A stretch of 64,000 nt of DNA from Otis tarda (taxonomy: Eukaryota > Chordata > Aves > Otidiformes > Otididae): contig CM048572.1 of NCBI GenBank assembly GCA_026413225.1, positions 6,758,001 through 6,822,000 of the forward strand. Reading direction: 5' to 3'. This document shows positions 63,286 through 64,000 of the stretch, one piece after another (position 1 is the stretch's first letter; each line of letters starts with the position of its first letter). The notes under the pieces are model-generated. The model saw nothing but the letters and a program-made list of their open reading frames with translations, was not told where the DNA came from and ran no database searches. The position numbers and the translations under genes were made by a program.

Positions 63286-63579
63286 ATGGAAGATTTCTGG
63301 AAGACTAGTCAGCCACTCAGTACCAGCGGTGCTGCTGAGCTGCTGTCACAGCAACAGCTGAGGGACTTTGATGCTCTTGAATCAAAAGCTAACCAGTGCC
63401 TAATTTGGAGCCCACCCAAAATTCTGCTTTTTTTAGCTTACTATAACATCTACCTGGAGGCAGATGCAACACTATATGGGTTAGAAGTAGCTTCAGTGAT
63501 GTCCCTGAATTACGTTTTGCCTCATGCATGCTGCTCTAGTCATAAAGAAACAGAGCCAACAGTTGTAATTTATAAGTAG
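63286..63579 (+). pseudogene. Possible decayed retroelement RNase H-like fragment
   Basis: A 97-codon frame whose second half resembles the junction of reverse transcriptase and RNase H in Ty3/gypsy-like pol proteins. A short LAYYN block precedes EADATLYGL, which aligns with the usual D-A-S-x-x-G-L-G region carrying the first catalytic Asp. A VASVMS block, a LPHACCSS block (compare the usual A-Y-A-S-R) and an ETEPTVVIYK block (compare the usual E-x-x-Y-x-x-I-E-K-E) then follow in the right order and spacing. The usual Gly of the G-A-V motif is replaced and the frame ends in TAG just where the family would continue. The similarity is judged by eye and may be coincidental. No intact enzyme is possible. 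Confidence 0.33.
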
Positions 63580-63655
63580 GTTTGCCAGTCTATGGAATTC
63601 CTAAGTCTTCCCTGAGGAGGAAGCTGATATCTACAAAATACTTCACCTGAAGTGT

Positions 63656-63674
63656 AAAAAAAAAAAAAAAAAAA
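63656..63674. repeat. Poly-A run
   Basis: Nineteen consecutive A residues about 75 bp after the RNase H-like frame. It might be a retroposon tail, but no element body with matching duplications was identified. Confidence 0.8.
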
Positions 63675-63965
63675 GAAGCTAACGACCCATGAGAAAACAA
63701 CTGCACAAATACCTTCTGTTTTCCTTCACAGCCACATGAGCAGACTATGTGTCTACCTTTTGGACCACAAATACATCCTATTTTCAAAGGGAATGTTCTT
63801 TTATGAAAAATTAATACAAATTTTCTTAATCTGACTTATAATACACGTATCAATTAGAACTGAAAACTGGCTGTTTTCCAGCTCTGCTCTAGTGTAAAAT
63901 CCCCACAATTGTGTACCTCTTCTCCAAATAGATCAGTGTCCAAATTCTTCCTAGTGATTTTTTTT

Positions 63966-63980
63966 TATTATTATTATTAC
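63966..63980. repeat. (ATT)n microsatellite
   Basis: Five ATT units directly after a T run, close to the end of the window. Confidence 0.85.
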
Positions 63981-64000
63981 TGATAATTGAAATAACATAT

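Noticed and set aside
1..64000. CRISPR arrays, bacterial operons, rRNA or phage-like systems
   Set aside because: No spaced direct-repeat array, no close-packed genes and no rRNA motif are visible. The repeat content is that of a vertebrate genome.

Overview
The window looks like non-coding DNA from a vertebrate nuclear genome, most likely a bird; another sauropsid is possible. The best evidence is the interspersed repeats. Fragments of CR1 LINEs, the dominant avian retrotransposon, lie at about 25,925-26,042 (+), 35,098-35,285 (-) and 45,338-45,899 (+, with a second CR1 piece nested inside in reverse). Two diverged MIR/CORE-SINE-like relics lie at about 9,700-9,812 and 32,500-32,640. Base composition is AT-leaning with long A and T runs. 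I see no Alu, no L1, no operon-like gene packing and no ribosome-binding-site pattern. These family calls come from remembered consensus sequences; no database was searched.

No complete gene is visible. The longest open frame is 205 codons (8,509-9,126, minus) and resembles nothing I recognise. The window is therefore either intergenic or inside a gene with very large introns. The best exon candidate is a 105-bp minus-strand segment at 19,652-19,756 with strong splice signals on both sides. A phase-compatible minus-strand candidate lies at 12,464-12,558, and weaker ones at 20,633-20,700 and 21,679-21,727. The plus strand also yields phase-compatible candidates at 31,131-31,208, 32,362-32,453 and 44,198-44,320. 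Chains appear on both strands, so at least one set is probably chance. None is assigned to a known protein.

Layout: 1-9.7 kb, unannotated DNA with an AT-rich palindrome and an 11-bp tandem repeat near 7.7 kb; 9.7-22 kb, the minus-strand exon candidates, a MIR-like relic and small CpG-rich patches; 22-35 kb, CR1 and MIR relics and two plus-strand candidates; 35-41.6 kb, an antisense CR1, a perfect 19-bp inverted repeat at 37,877-37,923 and a CpG-island-like block at about 40,575-41,545; 44-46 kb, another plus-strand candidate and the nested CR1; 46-60 kb, AT-rich DNA with nothing firm; 60.9-63.6 kb, a C-rich LTR-like segment and an open frame resembling a decayed retroelement RNase H domain.

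No new biological system is demonstrated. The items most worth checking are the perfect inverted repeat, the RNase H-like fragment, the CpG-rich block in an otherwise AT-rich gene desert, the nested CR1 and the minus-strand exon chain.
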